DNA of 33,304 nucleotides, from positions 1-33,304 of the forward strand of contig JAHDWC010000010.1 of the NCBI GenBank assembly GCA_023382575.1, written 5' to 3'. A program made the translations under genes and the position numbers. Positions within the stretch are counted from its first letter, which is position 1, and the number at the start of each line of letters is the position of its first letter. Of this stretch, positions 8,083 through 15,734 are shown one piece after another. Source of the stretch: Anaerolineales bacterium (GTDB lineage: Bacteria > Chloroflexota > Anaerolineae > Anaerolineales > Villigracilaceae). The notes beneath the pieces were generated by a model. It had not been told where the DNA came from, did no database searches, and saw nothing but the letters and a program-made list of their open reading frames with translations.

Positions 8083-9087
8083 ATGACCCTCTTAGATACT
8101 CTTGATCGTCCCTTGCGTGATTTGCGGATTTCTGTCACGGACCGCTGCAACTTCCGCTGTGTGTACTGCATGCCCAAGGAAACCTTTGGGTCCGACTTTA
8201 AATTCCTGCGCCACGAACAAATCTTAAGCTATGAAGAAATCACCCGCCTCGCGCGGATTTTCGCTTCGTTTGGCGTGAAGAAGATTCGCCTCACGGGTGG
8301 GGAACCGTTGGTGCGCAAAGACCTGCCTGATCTGGTGCGGATGCTTTCAGAGATTCCAAACCTCGATTTGACGATGACCACCAACGGGTCCCTGCTGCCG
8401 CGCTTCGCCCAGGAACTCAAAGATGCCGGTTTGAATCGCATCACCGTAAGTCTCGACTCGCTTGACAACAATATCTTTAAAGCGATGAACGATGTGGACT
8501 TCCCCGTCGAAAAAGTTTTGGAAGGCATGGATGCCGCCGCATCCGCTGGGCTTGCGCCGATCAAGGTCAACATGGTTGTCAAACGCGGACTCAACGAAGA
8601 CAGCATTTTGCCGATGGCGCGTTTCTTTCGCGAAAAGGGATATATTTTGCGCTTCATCGAATTCATGGATGTGGGCAGCACCAATGGCTGGCGCATGGAT
8701 GATGTGGTTTCTGCAAAGGAGATCGTTCAGATCATCAGCCGTGAAATGCCGCTCGAACCTGCCGACCCGAACTATCGCGGCGAGGTGGCGGAGCGCTGGC
8801 GCTACAAGGATGGCGGCGGTGAAATCGGTGTGATCGCATCGGTCACGCAGGCGTTCTGCCGTGATTGCAACCGCGCGCGCCTGTCTGCGGAAGGAAAACT
8901 TTATACCTGCTTGTTCGCCATCAAGGGGCACGATTTCAAGTCTATGCTGCGTGGCGGCGCAACAGATGAAGAACTCGCCGCTGAGATCGAAAAAGTTTGG
9001 GGTAAACGCGCCGATCGTTACTCCGAGATTCGTTCCGAGAACACCACCCAACTTCCCAAAGTGGAAATGTCGCACATTGGCGGATAA
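8083..9087 (+). CDS. moaA: GTP 3',8-cyclase, molybdenum cofactor biosynthesis
   Basis: 334 residues from the ATG at 8083, which has GGAG at 8073-8076; a TTG in frame at 8065 is less likely. The radical SAM cluster motif is C22-x3-C26-x2-C29 (CNFRCVYC). The second iron-sulphur cluster is bound by the C-terminal [18 protein letters not shown] pattern, and the chain ends in the essential Gly-Gly tail (SHIGG). MoaA rearranges GTP to 3',8-cyclo-GTP, the first step of molybdopterin synthesis, together with MoaC. No other moa or mob gene is in the window, so the pathway must be completed elsewhere. The next gene begins at the base after the stop codon. Confidence 0.97.
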   Translation: MTLLDTLDRPLRDLRISVTDRCNFRCVYCMPKETFGSDFKFLRHEQILSYEEITRLARIFASFGVKKIRLTGGEPLVRKDLPDLVRMLSEIPNLDLTMTTNGSLLPRFAQELKDAGLNRITVSLDSLDNNIFKAMNDVDFPVEKVLEGMDAAASAGLAPIKVNMVVKRGLNEDSILPMARFFREKGYILRFIEFMDVGSTNGWRMDDVVSAKEIVQIISREMPLEPADPNYRGEVAERWRYKDGGGEIGVIASVTQAFCRDCNRARLSAEGKLYTCLFAIKGHDFKSMLRGGATDEELAAEIEKVWGKRADRYSEIRSENTTQLPKVEMSHIGG

Positions 9088-9804
9088 ATGACGCGGACAA
9101 AAATCAAAGCCATTCTATTCGATCTGGACGGCACGCTTCGTCACCATATCCCAACCGGTGATGAAGTTTTCATGGAATACCTCAAAAGCATTGGCGTGAA
9201 ATACTCGGAGGAGGACAAGATCCGCGCCGTGCATTGGGAACATTATTATTTTGCGAGTTCTCCCGAAATCAAAGAAGATGGCAAAATCTTCAAAGACGAC
9301 TCCAAAGGTTTTTGGGTCAACTACTCCAAACGGCGCATGGTGGCAGTCGGGTTGCCCGAAGCGCGCGCTGTTGAGTTGGCGTCGGCCGTCTCTGACCACA
9401 TGGGCAAAAATTACAAACCCGAAGTCTACATCCCTGAAGAGGTGCCCTTCGTCCTCGCGGGACTCAAAGAGGCAGGTTATGTCCTCGGCGTGGTCACCAA
9501 TCGCGAAGACCCCGTCCATGACGAATTAAAGAATCTCAATCTCGATTCTTTTTTCAACTTTTCACTGGCGGGCGGTGAAGTGGGTTCGTTCAAACCGGAA
9601 CTGCGTATTTTTGAACAAGCCTTGGAACGGGCGGGAACATCCGCCGCGGAGACGATGTACATTGGGGATAATTACTTTGCCGACATCATCGGCTCGCTTC
9701 GCGCTGGACTGAGACCTGTCCTCTACGACCCAAGCCATCTCTTTCCTGATGTTGAGTGTACGGTCATCCGTTCCTTTGACGAATTACCCGACCTGTTGAA
9801 TTAG
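9088..9804 (+). CDS. HAD-superfamily hydrolase (phosphatase-like)
   Basis: 238 residues, starting at the base after the moaA stop codon, so translation is probably coupled. HAD motifs are all present: motif I FDLDGTL with nucleophile D12 and acid D14, motif II VVTNR, the motif III lysine in SFKPELRIFEQAL, and motif IV IGDNYFAD. A helical cap at about residues 20-110 fits subfamily I, as in phosphoglycolate phosphatase and related enzymes. The substrate is not predictable. Co-transcription with moaA could mean a link to cofactor metabolism but may be chance. Confidence 0.9.
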   Translation: MTRTKIKAILFDLDGTLRHHIPTGDEVFMEYLKSIGVKYSEEDKIRAVHWEHYYFASSPEIKEDGKIFKDDSKGFWVNYSKRRMVAVGLPEARAVELASAVSDHMGKNYKPEVYIPEEVPFVLAGLKEAGYVLGVVTNREDPVHDELKNLNLDSFFNFSLAGGEVGSFKPELRIFEQALERAGTSAAETMYIGDNYFADIIGSLRAGLRPVLYDPSHLFPDVECTVIRSFDELPDLLN

Positions 9805-9835
9805 CTCTTCCCGCTTTCAAAGACTCTCATGCTGA

Positions 9836-9866
9836 CCGATACCGCGAATCGCATTCGCGGTATCGG
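9836..9866. repeat. Perfect 14-bp inverted repeat upstream of the malic enzyme gene
   Basis: CCGATACCGCGAAT (9836-9849), loop CGC, ATTCGCGGTATCGG (9853-9866). It lies 34 bases before the ATG at 9901 and 31 bases after the HAD stop. It lacks a T-run, so it may be an operator, an mRNA-stability or processing hairpin, or a dispersed palindrome. Confidence 0.65.
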
Positions 9867-9900
9867 CGTTAAAATGGATATGACCGAAAAGGAGACTTTC

Positions 9901-11250
9901 ATGTCGTGGAATCAAAAGATCATTCGCATTGTGCGTGTCCGAAATTCCCAGAAGACGGGTGTGCTGGCAAAACTATTGACCATCATCGCAGAGGCGGGCG
10001 GAAACATTGGCAGCATTGTCCTGCTGACCGAGACCTCGCGTCATACCGTGCGCGACATTACCGTCACGGTTGAAAGCGAAGAGGCACTGGAAGCCGTCCT
10101 CAAAGGCTTGCAATCGAACGAAGATACCAAAGTCATTGAAGTGCGTGACCAGGTTTTGGAACTGCATCAAAAGGGGAAGATCGCCATCCGTTCGCGTTAT
10201 CCCATTGAGTCTCTGGCTACGCTGCGACGAGTCTATACGCCCGGCGTGGCGGAAGTCTGCATGCGCATCGCCAAAGACCCGTCGCAGGCGCGGCTGTACA
10301 CGAGCATCAGCCATATGGTTGCCATCGTCACAGATGGGACAGCTGTGTTGGGACTTGGTGACATCGGTCCGCTGGCGGGGATGCCCGTGATGGAAGGCAA
10401 AGCCATGTTGATGGAAACGTTGGTTGGGCTTTCGGGTATTCCCATTTTACTAAACACAAAAGACCCCGAGGAGATCATCCGCACGGTGGCGGCGATTGCT
10501 CCCACTTTTGCTGCGATCCAGTTGGAAGATATTTCTGCGCCGCGCTGTTTTGAGATCGAGGAACGTTTGCAAGCCATGCTGGATATTCCCGTTCTGCACG
10601 ATGACCAGCATGGAACCGCTGTCGTTTCGACGGCGGCGCTGATGGTTGCCTCGCGCGAGACAGGCAGGGATTTGAACAAAGCCGTCATCGGGCAGATCGG
10701 GCTTGGGGCGGCCGGTCATTCCATCGGTCAGATGTTGATGCGTTTGACGGGAAATCCCGTTTATGGCGCAGACTTGAGTCTCGCAGCGTTGGATCGATTC
10801 GAAAAGGTGGGCGGCATCAAATCCAATTTGAACGAGATCATGACGAAATGCGATATTGTGATCGCGACTACTGGCGCGCCGAATCTCATCAAGCCGGAGA
10901 TGGTGCGCAAGGGGCAGATCATTTTGGCGCTTTCCAACCCGAATGCGGAGATTGACCCGAATGTGGCGATGGAGCATGGCGCGGCATTTGCAGCGGATGG
11001 AAAGTCGGTGAATAACGTGCTGGGATTCCCCGGCATTTTCCGTGGCGCCGTGGATGCCAATGCGCCGCGCATCACACACGAGATGTTGCTGGCGGCAGCG
11101 ACGACCATTGCCGGGCTGACGCCTTCAGGTGAGTTAGTGCCGAATCCGCTGGATAAAAAGGTGCATCATGCAGTAGCGCGCGCGGTGGCAGAGATGGCGA
11201 TTAAACAGGGTTTGGCTCGTGCTGATTATGTGCCCTATGTGGAGGAATAG
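9901..11250 (+). CDS. NAD(P)-dependent malic enzyme with N-terminal ACT domain
   Basis: 449 residues from the ATG at 9901, which has AAAGGAG upstream; an in-frame ATG at 9829 would place the hairpin inside the coding region. An ACT domain (about 8-80) suggests allosteric control by a small ligand, often an amino acid. The malic enzyme core carries Y112 in VYTPGVAE and K167 in MEGKAML, 55 residues apart as in bacterial MaeB-type enzymes, the metal ligands E209-D210 and the HDDQHGTAVV segment, then the nucleotide-binding loop GQIGLGAAG. It converts malate to pyruvate and CO2, making NADH or NADPH. It is followed by a terminator shared with the convergent aminotransferase. Confidence 0.95.
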   Translation: MSWNQKIIRIVRVRNSQKTGVLAKLLTIIAEAGGNIGSIVLLTETSRHTVRDITVTVESEEALEAVLKGLQSNEDTKVIEVRDQVLELHQKGKIAIRSRYPIESLATLRRVYTPGVAEVCMRIAKDPSQARLYTSISHMVAIVTDGTAVLGLGDIGPLAGMPVMEGKAMLMETLVGLSGIPILLNTKDPEEIIRTVAAIAPTFAAIQLEDISAPRCFEIEERLQAMLDIPVLHDDQHGTAVVSTAALMVASRETGRDLNKAVIGQIGLGAAGHSIGQMLMRLTGNPVYGADLSLAALDRFEKVGGIKSNLNEIMTKCDIVIATTGAPNLIKPEMVRKGQIILALSNPNAEIDPNVAMEHGAAFAADGKSVNNVLGFPGIFRGAVDANAPRITHEMLLAAATTIAGLTPSGELVPNPLDKKVHHAVARAVAEMAIKQGLARADYVPYVEE

Positions 11251-11256
11251 ACAAAC

Positions 11257-11288
11257 AAAAAGACTTGCCCGCCAAGGCAAGTCTTTTT
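11257..11288. terminator. Bidirectional intrinsic terminator
   Basis: AAAAAGACTTGCC (11257-11269) pairs with GGCAAGTCTTTTT (11276-11288) around a 6-base loop. T-runs are present on both strands. It serves the malic enzyme (stop at 11250, plus) and the aminotransferase (stop at 11305, minus). Confidence 0.88.
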
Positions 11289-11304
11289 GTTTTACAGAGT
11301 GTGT

Positions 11305-12546
11305 TTAAGAGGTATGAAACCCATTCTTTTTGAACACTTCTTTCAAGGTGTTTCCAAGCCGTGTGATACCTTCGCGGATGGTATCTGGCGAGGAATATGA
11401 AAAGTTGAGGCGCATGGTGTTCGTGCCGCCGCCGTTCGGGTGGAAGGCTGCGCCGGGTACGAATGCCACCTTGCGTTCAATGGCAATCTTCAACACTTCT
11501 GCTGCGTCGACTCCTTCGGGCATCATGCCCCACAGGAACATACCGCCGGAGGGATGAGTCCAGCGCATTTCGGGCGGGAACATCTCATCCATCATCTCGA
11601 GCATGACATCGCGGCGTTCCTTATACGTGGCGCGGATAACCTTGACGTGCTCGTCGAGGAACCCGCCTTTGCCTACTTCATATGCCACCTGCTGGTTGAA
11701 CGAGGAGGTGTGCAGGTCGGCGGCTTGTTTGGTCATCACCAGTTTTTGGATCACATTGGGCGGAGCGATAACCCACGCCAGGCGCAGACCCGGCGCAAGC
11801 AACTTCGAGAATGTGCTCAGATAAATGACATTGCCGGTGTATTCGCCGTCGTCGTCGTTACGATATTGACTGTCCAATGTCACAACACTGGGGATGTGAT
11901 CGCCGTCATAGCGCAGTTGACCATAGGGGTCGTCTTCGATGATGGGCACGCCATATTGGTCAGCGAGTGCCACCAGTCGTTTGCGGCGCTCAAGGCTGAG
12001 GGTCGACCCTGACGGGTTTTGAAAGTTCGGGAGGATGTAGATAAACTTCGGTCCGATGCGAAGCGCAGCTTCCAACTCATCCACGATCATGCCATGCTCA
12101 TCCGCTCGGACGGAAATGTACTGTGCCCCATACGCATTCCACGCCTGCAATGCACCCAGATAAGTGGGTGATTCCACGACGATGTAATCTCCACGGTTGA
12201 TGAACAACCGCCCAAGAAAATCCAATGCCTGCTGTGAGCCGGATGTGATGAGGATATTCTCCGGCGAAACATGTACGCTGTATCGCTCGGTGTGACGGGC
12301 GATCATCTCCCGCAGCGGACGATACCCCTCGGTGGTGCTGTATTGCAGCGCCTGTGCGCCTTGTTCTGTCAATACTCGGTTGCATGCCTCCTGAAATTCC
12401 TTCACCGGAAAAACCTCCGGCGCAGGGAGCCCGCCCGCAAAAGAAATGATGTCCGGCTGTTCGGTCAACTTGAGCAGCTCGCGGATCACCGAACTTCCCA
12501 TCTTCTGTGTGCGGTGCGCATACCGATATTCCCAGGGTGTTTGCAT
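11305..12546 (-). CDS. PLP-dependent aminotransferase, class I/II (aminoadipate/aromatic or branched-chain type)
   Basis: 413 residues. Fold-type I motifs: D205-x2-Y208 in IIEDDPYGQL (pyridoxal ring and phosphate contacts), the PLP lysine K248 in STFSKLLAPGLRLAW, NFQNPSG, and a C-terminal arginine in NTMRLNFSY that should bind the substrate carboxylate. The N-terminal ISFAGGLPAPEVFP is shared with LysN-like 2-aminoadipate aminotransferases and the catalytic half of MocR regulators, but there is no DNA-binding domain. Substrate is therefore uncertain: alpha-aminoadipate, aromatic or branched amino acids are all possible. AAGGAG precedes the start, and an attenuator-like hairpin sits just upstream. 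Confidence 0.9.
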   Translation of the reverse strand: MQTPWEYRYAHRTQKMGSSVIRELLKLTEQPDIISFAGGLPAPEVFPVKEFQEACNRVLTEQGAQALQYSTTEGYRPLREMIARHTERYSVHVSPENILITSGSQQALDFLGRLFINRGDYIVVESPTYLGALQAWNAYGAQYISVRADEHGMIVDELEAALRIGPKFIYILPNFQNPSGSTLSLERRKRLVALADQYGVPIIEDDPYGQLRYDGDHIPSVVTLDSQYRNDDDGEYTGNVIYLSTFSKLLAPGLRLAWVIAPPNVIQKLVMTKQAADLHTSSFNQQVAYEVGKGGFLDEHVKVIRATYKERRDVMLEMMDEMFPPEMRWTHPSGGMFLWGMMPEGVDAAEVLKIAIERKVAFVPGAAFHPNGGGTNTMRLNFSYSSPDTIREGITRLGNTLKEVFKKNGFHTS

Positions 12547-12567
12547 TTTTACTCCTTGAAATGAAAT

Positions 12568-12604
12568 AAAAAAGCCTGACAGGTACGCACGTACCCATCA
12601 GGCT
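12568..12604 (-). terminator. Leader terminator hairpin (candidate attenuator) of the aminotransferase gene
   Basis: AGCCTGA (12573-12579) pairs with TCAGGCT (12598-12604), with an inner GGTAC/GTACC stem. On the minus strand the hairpin runs straight into six T. The T-run ends 22 bases before the ATG at 12546, immediately upstream of the ribosome-binding site, which is where attenuators sit. Confidence 0.7.
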
Positions 12605-12663
12605 GGCTGACGAAGGGCATTTGAATGCCGAAGAGATGTAGTGCCAGAATCCGTATCATGGCA
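12605..12663 (-). promoter_or_regulatory. Structured 5' leader, possible cis-regulatory RNA
   Basis: Between the predicted promoter and the leader terminator two short hairpins can form: TGCCA (12642-12646) with TGGCA (12659-12663), and GGCAT (12616-12620) with ATGCC (12625-12629). Together with the terminator they give a leader of about 115 bases. It matches no riboswitch class I recognise. Confidence 0.4.
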
Positions 12664-12668
12664 ACCCA

Positions 12669-12697
12669 ATCTTACCCACTTTTAGAGAGCGATGCAA
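12669..12697 (-). promoter_or_regulatory. Putative promoter of the aminotransferase leader
   Basis: Minus strand TTGCAT (12692-12697), 17-base spacer, TAAGAT (12669-12674). The start site would be near 12662. Confidence 0.45.
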
Positions 12698-12728
12698 CTG
12701 TTTTTTGTAACTGTAAGCTTATTGAAAA

Positions 12729-13148
12729 TTATGACAAATTTCCCGAAATAATCCGCTCGATGGAATTCCGCGTGTACGTATCCAAAGGCAAATGAAGAGC
12801 CGCCTCCGGCTGGACCCAGAGATAGTCCTGCGCCTCATCATTAAGCGTCACTGCGAGCGAATCCGTCCTGCAGACGTAATCGAAGAAGATGAAATGCTTC
12901 CGCTTCCAAAACGCCGGATCGTGGATGAATTCCTGAAACATGATGAATTTCAAGTCGTAAATATCCAGCCCAGTCTCCTCCTTCGCCTCGCGGATGGCCG
13001 CGTCCTCAATGCGCTCGCCTAATTCCACGTGCCCGCCAGGGATGACGAACTTCCCCGGCCATTTATGGCTCTTCAGGAGCAGGATCTCACCTACCGGGTT
13101 GAGGATGAACACGCCCACAGTGGGCTCAGGGAAAAGTTGTTCTGGCAT
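12729..13148 (-). CDS. Nudix hydrolase
   Basis: 139 residues from the ATG at 13148, chosen because AAGGTGA lies upstream at normal spacing; an in-frame ATG at 13187 has none. The Nudix box is complete: G39-x5-E45-x7-R53-E54-x2-E57-E58-x-G60-L61 (core REAKEETGL), which binds the metal and hydrolyses nucleoside diphosphates linked to another group. The sequence after the box (FIHDPAFWKRKHFIFFDYVCR) suggests a GDP-mannose hydrolase or 8-oxo-dGTPase-like pocket, but substrate cannot be settled. It stands alone, about 120 bases downstream of the EamA stop and 182 bases upstream of the aminotransferase. Confidence 0.92.
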   Translation of the reverse strand: MPEQLFPEPTVGVFILNPVGEILLLKSHKWPGKFVIPGGHVELGERIEDAAIREAKEETGLDIYDLKFIMFQEFIHDPAFWKRKHFIFFDYVCRTDSLAVTLNDEAQDYLWVQPEAALHLPLDTYTRNSIERIISGNLS

Positions 13149-13181
13149 GGAAGTCACCTTGTAGGAAAAGGAAATAAGGTC

Positions 13182-13209
13182 TTGCATTTAAATGCAATTC
13201 TGGTAGAAT
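13182..13209 (+). promoter_or_regulatory. Putative plus-strand promoter with palindromic -35
   Basis: TTGCAT (13182-13187), 16-base spacer, TAGAAT (13204-13209) preceded by TGG as an extended -10. The -35 lies in the perfect palindrome TTGCATTTAAATGCAA (13182-13197). No plus-strand gene follows; the predicted start falls at the foot of the hairpin at 13217-13255. Confidence 0.4.
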
Positions 13210-13216
13210 GGTGGTT

Positions 13217-13255
13217 AGCAATCCCCAGGGTGCCCCCCTCACCTTGGGGATTGCT
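13217..13255. repeat. Long GC-rich hairpin (16-bp stem)
   Basis: AGCAATCCCCAGGGTG (13217-13232) pairs with CACCTTGGGGATTGCT (13240-13255), with one G-T pair, around a 7-base C-rich loop. It lies 16 bases beyond the EamA stop on the minus strand but has no T-run. It could be a 3'-end stabiliser of the EamA message or the body of a small plus-strand RNA. Confidence 0.6.
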
Positions 13256-13271
13256 ACTTAAGTTAACGGGG

Positions 13272-14129
13272 TCATCCAAATATTGCGATCACCATCACAC
13301 CAACAAACACGATCACAGAACCGACCACCCGCACCCCGCCCATTTGTTCTTTAAGGAAGCGCCAGCCGAGGAATGCTCCGATCACCGCGCTGACCTCACG
13401 AATCGCGCCTGAGTAACTGAGCGGCGCAGACGTATACGCAAATAGGGCCAGCATATAGGCAACCACTCCCAGTCCACCACCGATCAACAGATAGTTCCAA
13501 TTCTTCTTCCACACCCGCGGAAAAGAATCCAGCCCATATTGATAGGCGATATAGGGCGTGGTCACCAGTGGAATCATCACGAACATGAACAATCCATATG
13601 GCAAGGCAGGTCCACTCTTGACGGCTTTCCCATCGACAAATGTATACAGCGAAATGACCAACGCCACCGTCAGCGCAGTGAAGATGCCCTTGAGGTGAAT
13701 CTTCTCACCCTTGCTTTGCAGCAGTGCTGTCGCGCCAATGACCATCATCCCAATAGTGATCAATGCCAGACCAATATACCCGCCAACTGTTAATTGTTCG
13801 TGCAAAAAGATTGCCGTCCAGATGACCAACAGGGCAGGAGCCGCTCCACGTGCGATAGGATAGATCAACGAAAAGTCGTGATCGCTGTAAGCGATGCAAA
13901 GCAAAATGAAATAGATCGCCTCCAACAACATGCTGATGACGGCGAACAGCCACATTTCACGCGGCGGAAGCCCAGAGTAAAAGATGATCACGATCAGTGC
14001 CAGGGCTCCGCTCAGGATCGACTGCCAGCCCATCGCCACAAATTTTTCTTCCGCGCTTTTAAGTAGAAAATTCCATAATGCATGCATTGAAGCGGATAAA
14101 AACAACAGCACAAGCGCAGGGACAGGCAT
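13272..14129 (-). CDS. EamA/DMT-family transporter, ten membrane helices
   Basis: 285 residues, almost entirely hydrophobic, with about ten helices in two EamA repeats (roughly 1-140 and 145-285). The first repeat shows HALWNFLLKSAEEKF and the conserved YPIARGAAP motif of the drug/metabolite transporter superfamily. Substrates vary from amino acids to cofactors. It is the last gene of a run containing ribA and a RibD-type reductase; since some EamA/DMT proteins (RibN) carry riboflavin, flavin transport is a possible but unproven role. Its ribosome-binding site (GGAGC) lies in the last codons of the hydrolase remnant just upstream. Confidence 0.9.
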   Translation of the reverse strand: MPVPALVLLFLSASMHALWNFLLKSAEEKFVAMGWQSILSGALALIVIIFYSGLPPREMWLFAVISMLLEAIYFILLCIAYSDHDFSLIYPIARGAAPALLVIWTAIFLHEQLTVGGYIGLALITIGMMVIGATALLQSKGEKIHLKGIFTALTVALVISLYTFVDGKAVKSGPALPYGLFMFVMIPLVTTPYIAYQYGLDSFPRVWKKNWNYLLIGGGLGVVAYMLALFAYTSAPLSYSGAIREVSAVIGAFLGWRFLKEQMGGVRVVGSVIVFVGVMVIAIFG

Positions 14130-14132
14130 GAC

Positions 14133-14255
14133 TTAGCTCCGGACGTAATGAAATTCGGGAAGTCCATGTAACAAAATGACCGGCGTTCCGTCTGCGGGTC
14201 CGTCGGTCATGACATGAAATTTGATGCCGTTGATTTGGATGGATTGGCTGTGCAT
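14133..14255 (-). pseudogene. Truncated alpha/beta hydrolase remnant (40 codons)
   Basis: Frame from ATG at 14255 to TAA at 14133-14135. The peptide begins MHSQSIQINGIKFHVMTDGP and continues to PVILLHGLPEFHYVRS. This is the N-terminal strand and oxyanion-hole signature (LLHGxPEF) of epoxide-hydrolase-like alpha/beta hydrolases, which normally run to about 290 residues and include a catalytic triad. Everything after the HG motif is missing, and the EamA start follows the stop by 3 bases. The likely history is a deletion that removed the body of the gene and left a leader whose end now supplies the EamA ribosome-binding site. A TATACT hexamer lies 7 bases before the ATG. Confidence 0.7.
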
Positions 14256-14260
14256 TCCGC

Positions 14261-14929
14261 CTAGTATAACGGAATTCGCGCTCCACTTACCTTGTCTGCG
14301 CCATCTGAAAAAAGATACTGCATGGTGGCGACAATCACATCGGGTGTGGTGCCTGTGCCTTTGTTCTCCACGTCAATGGCTTTGACCTGAATGATGTTTG
14401 CCGTCACCTTGGATTCTTTCAACTCGGCGGCAAACGAAAGCACCATGTTCTCTTGAGCAGATTTGGTGGCAGTATAAGCCGCTGATTTGCCGGGCGGGTT
14501 GGCAACTGTTGAAGCGGAGACGACGAGCACACGTCCCCAACCGTTTTGGGAAAGTGGCGCTTCGAAGGCTTTGAACAGATTGAACGTGGTGCGGATGTGT
14601 TGATTGATCATGAACTCCAGGTCATCTGATGGGGTGTCGGTGAAGGTCTTGCCACCGACCCATCCACCGACGAGATGGAACAAGGCGTGCACAGAGCCAA
14701 ATTTTGAAAGAACCGCTTCCGCCGAGTTTTGAAGCGCCTGCCCATCGAGCAGATTCACGCTTTGAGCGAAGAGTCGCTCCGAGGGCAGGTTCAAATCGCG
14801 GACGAGGGAATCCAATTTCTTTTGATCGATATCAAGCAATGCCAGGTTGTGACCCATGTCTGCAAAGGTCTTTGCGGCCAGGCTGCCCAATGCGCCTGTG
14901 GCACCCGTGATGACGATGGTCTTGTTCAT
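14261..14929 (-). CDS. Short-chain dehydrogenase/reductase
   Basis: 222 residues. N-terminal cofactor loop TGATGALG (8-15) and the acidic D33 after the second strand (LALLDID) favour NAD. The catalytic Tyr and Lys are Y152 and K156 in AAYTATKSA, with the serine at S138 or S140 (VVSAST). The protein is shorter than most classical members (about 250), with a reduced C-terminal substrate loop. It starts 19 bases after ribA's stop, so it is part of the same transcript. Substrate unknown; it need not be involved in flavin synthesis. Confidence 0.92.
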   Translation of the reverse strand: MNKTIVITGATGALGSLAAKTFADMGHNLALLDIDQKKLDSLVRDLNLPSERLFAQSVNLLDGQALQNSAEAVLSKFGSVHALFHLVGGWVGGKTFTDTPSDDLEFMINQHIRTTFNLFKAFEAPLSQNGWGRVLVVSASTVANPPGKSAAYTATKSAQENMVLSFAAELKESKVTANIIQVKAIDVENKGTGTTPDVIVATMQYLFSDGADKVSGARIPLY

Positions 14930-14948
14930 CCTTCATCCTTTCTTTTGA

Positions 14949-15707
14949 TTATTCGTACATGGCTTTGATCTGATCTTCGCTCATGCCTTCCACGATGGGG
15001 GCGTCGCTTTGTTCGGGCAGATGTTCCTTGCCGTGGAAGTCGAGCATGTGACCGGATTTTGCCGCTTTGGTTTGCAGGTAAAACAGGTTGTGTTCGTTGG
15101 TTGGCAGGATGTGCGGCAAGCGTTCGTTGATCTTCACGCCGTGCTGTTCGAGCTGTGCGATCTTCTTCGGGTTGTTAGTCATCAGCTTGATGGAGTTGAC
15201 CTTGAGCGAATGGATCATGTGCGCAGCGACGGCATAATCGCGTTCATCGTCGCGGAAGCCAAGCGCAAGATTCGCCTCGACCGTGTCGAGACCCTGGTCT
15301 TGCAGCGCATATGCGCGGACTTTGTTGGTCAGCCCGATACCGCGTCCTTCCTGACGCAGATACAAGACCATGCCGCGTTCCATCTCACCGATCTTCTTCA
15401 GCGCCGCTTCGAGTTGATCGCGGCAGTCACAACGCAGCGAACCGATGGCGTCGCCTGTGAGACATTCCGAATGCAAGCGCACAGGCACATCGTCCGCGCC
15501 GATCACATCGCCCTTGATAATGGCGACGTGTTCCTTGTTATCTTTGTTGTTTGAAAAAGCCACGATGTGAAAATCGCCAAAACGCGTCGGTAACTCGGCG
15601 ATGGCTTCAATGTGAACACAGATATGATCCTCGCCGTAGCCTTCACATTCGTGACAGCAATCTTCTTCCAACAAAACTTGAATTTTTTCATGCATCAATG
15701 TAGACAT
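14949..15707 (-). CDS. ribA: GTP cyclohydrolase II with a Cys-rich N-terminal extension
   Basis: 252 residues. The zinc site C82, C93 and C95 (ECLTGDAIGSLRCDC) and the RQEGRGIGL segment with the catalytic arginine are typical of RibA, which opens GTP to the first committed riboflavin precursor, releasing formate and pyrophosphate. The core matches stand-alone GTP cyclohydrolase II of about 200 residues. There is no fused dihydroxybutanone-phosphate synthase domain, so RibB must be elsewhere. The first 35 residues are extra and hold C17, C18, H19, C21, H28, C30 and H32, a possible second metal site. A GGAGAG site precedes the start. It follows the RibD-type reductase by 27 bases. Confidence 0.95.
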   Translation of the reverse strand: MSTLMHEKIQVLLEEDCCHECEGYGEDHICVHIEAIAELPTRFGDFHIVAFSNNKDNKEHVAIIKGDVIGADDVPVRLHSECLTGDAIGSLRCDCRDQLEAALKKIGEMERGMVLYLRQEGRGIGLTNKVRAYALQDQGLDTVEANLALGFRDDERDYAVAAHMIHSLKVNSIKLMTNNPKKIAQLEQHGVKINERLPHILPTNEHNLFYLQTKAAKSGHMLDFHGKEHLPEQSDAPIVEGMSEDQIKAMYE

Positions 15708-15734
15708 AACTCTCTCCAGATTTACAAAACCATT

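Noticed and set aside
9829-9900. Longer N-terminus of the malic enzyme from an ATG at 9829
   Set aside because: It would translate through a 14-bp hairpin, while the ATG at 9901 has a strong ribosome-binding site and begins at the ACT domain.
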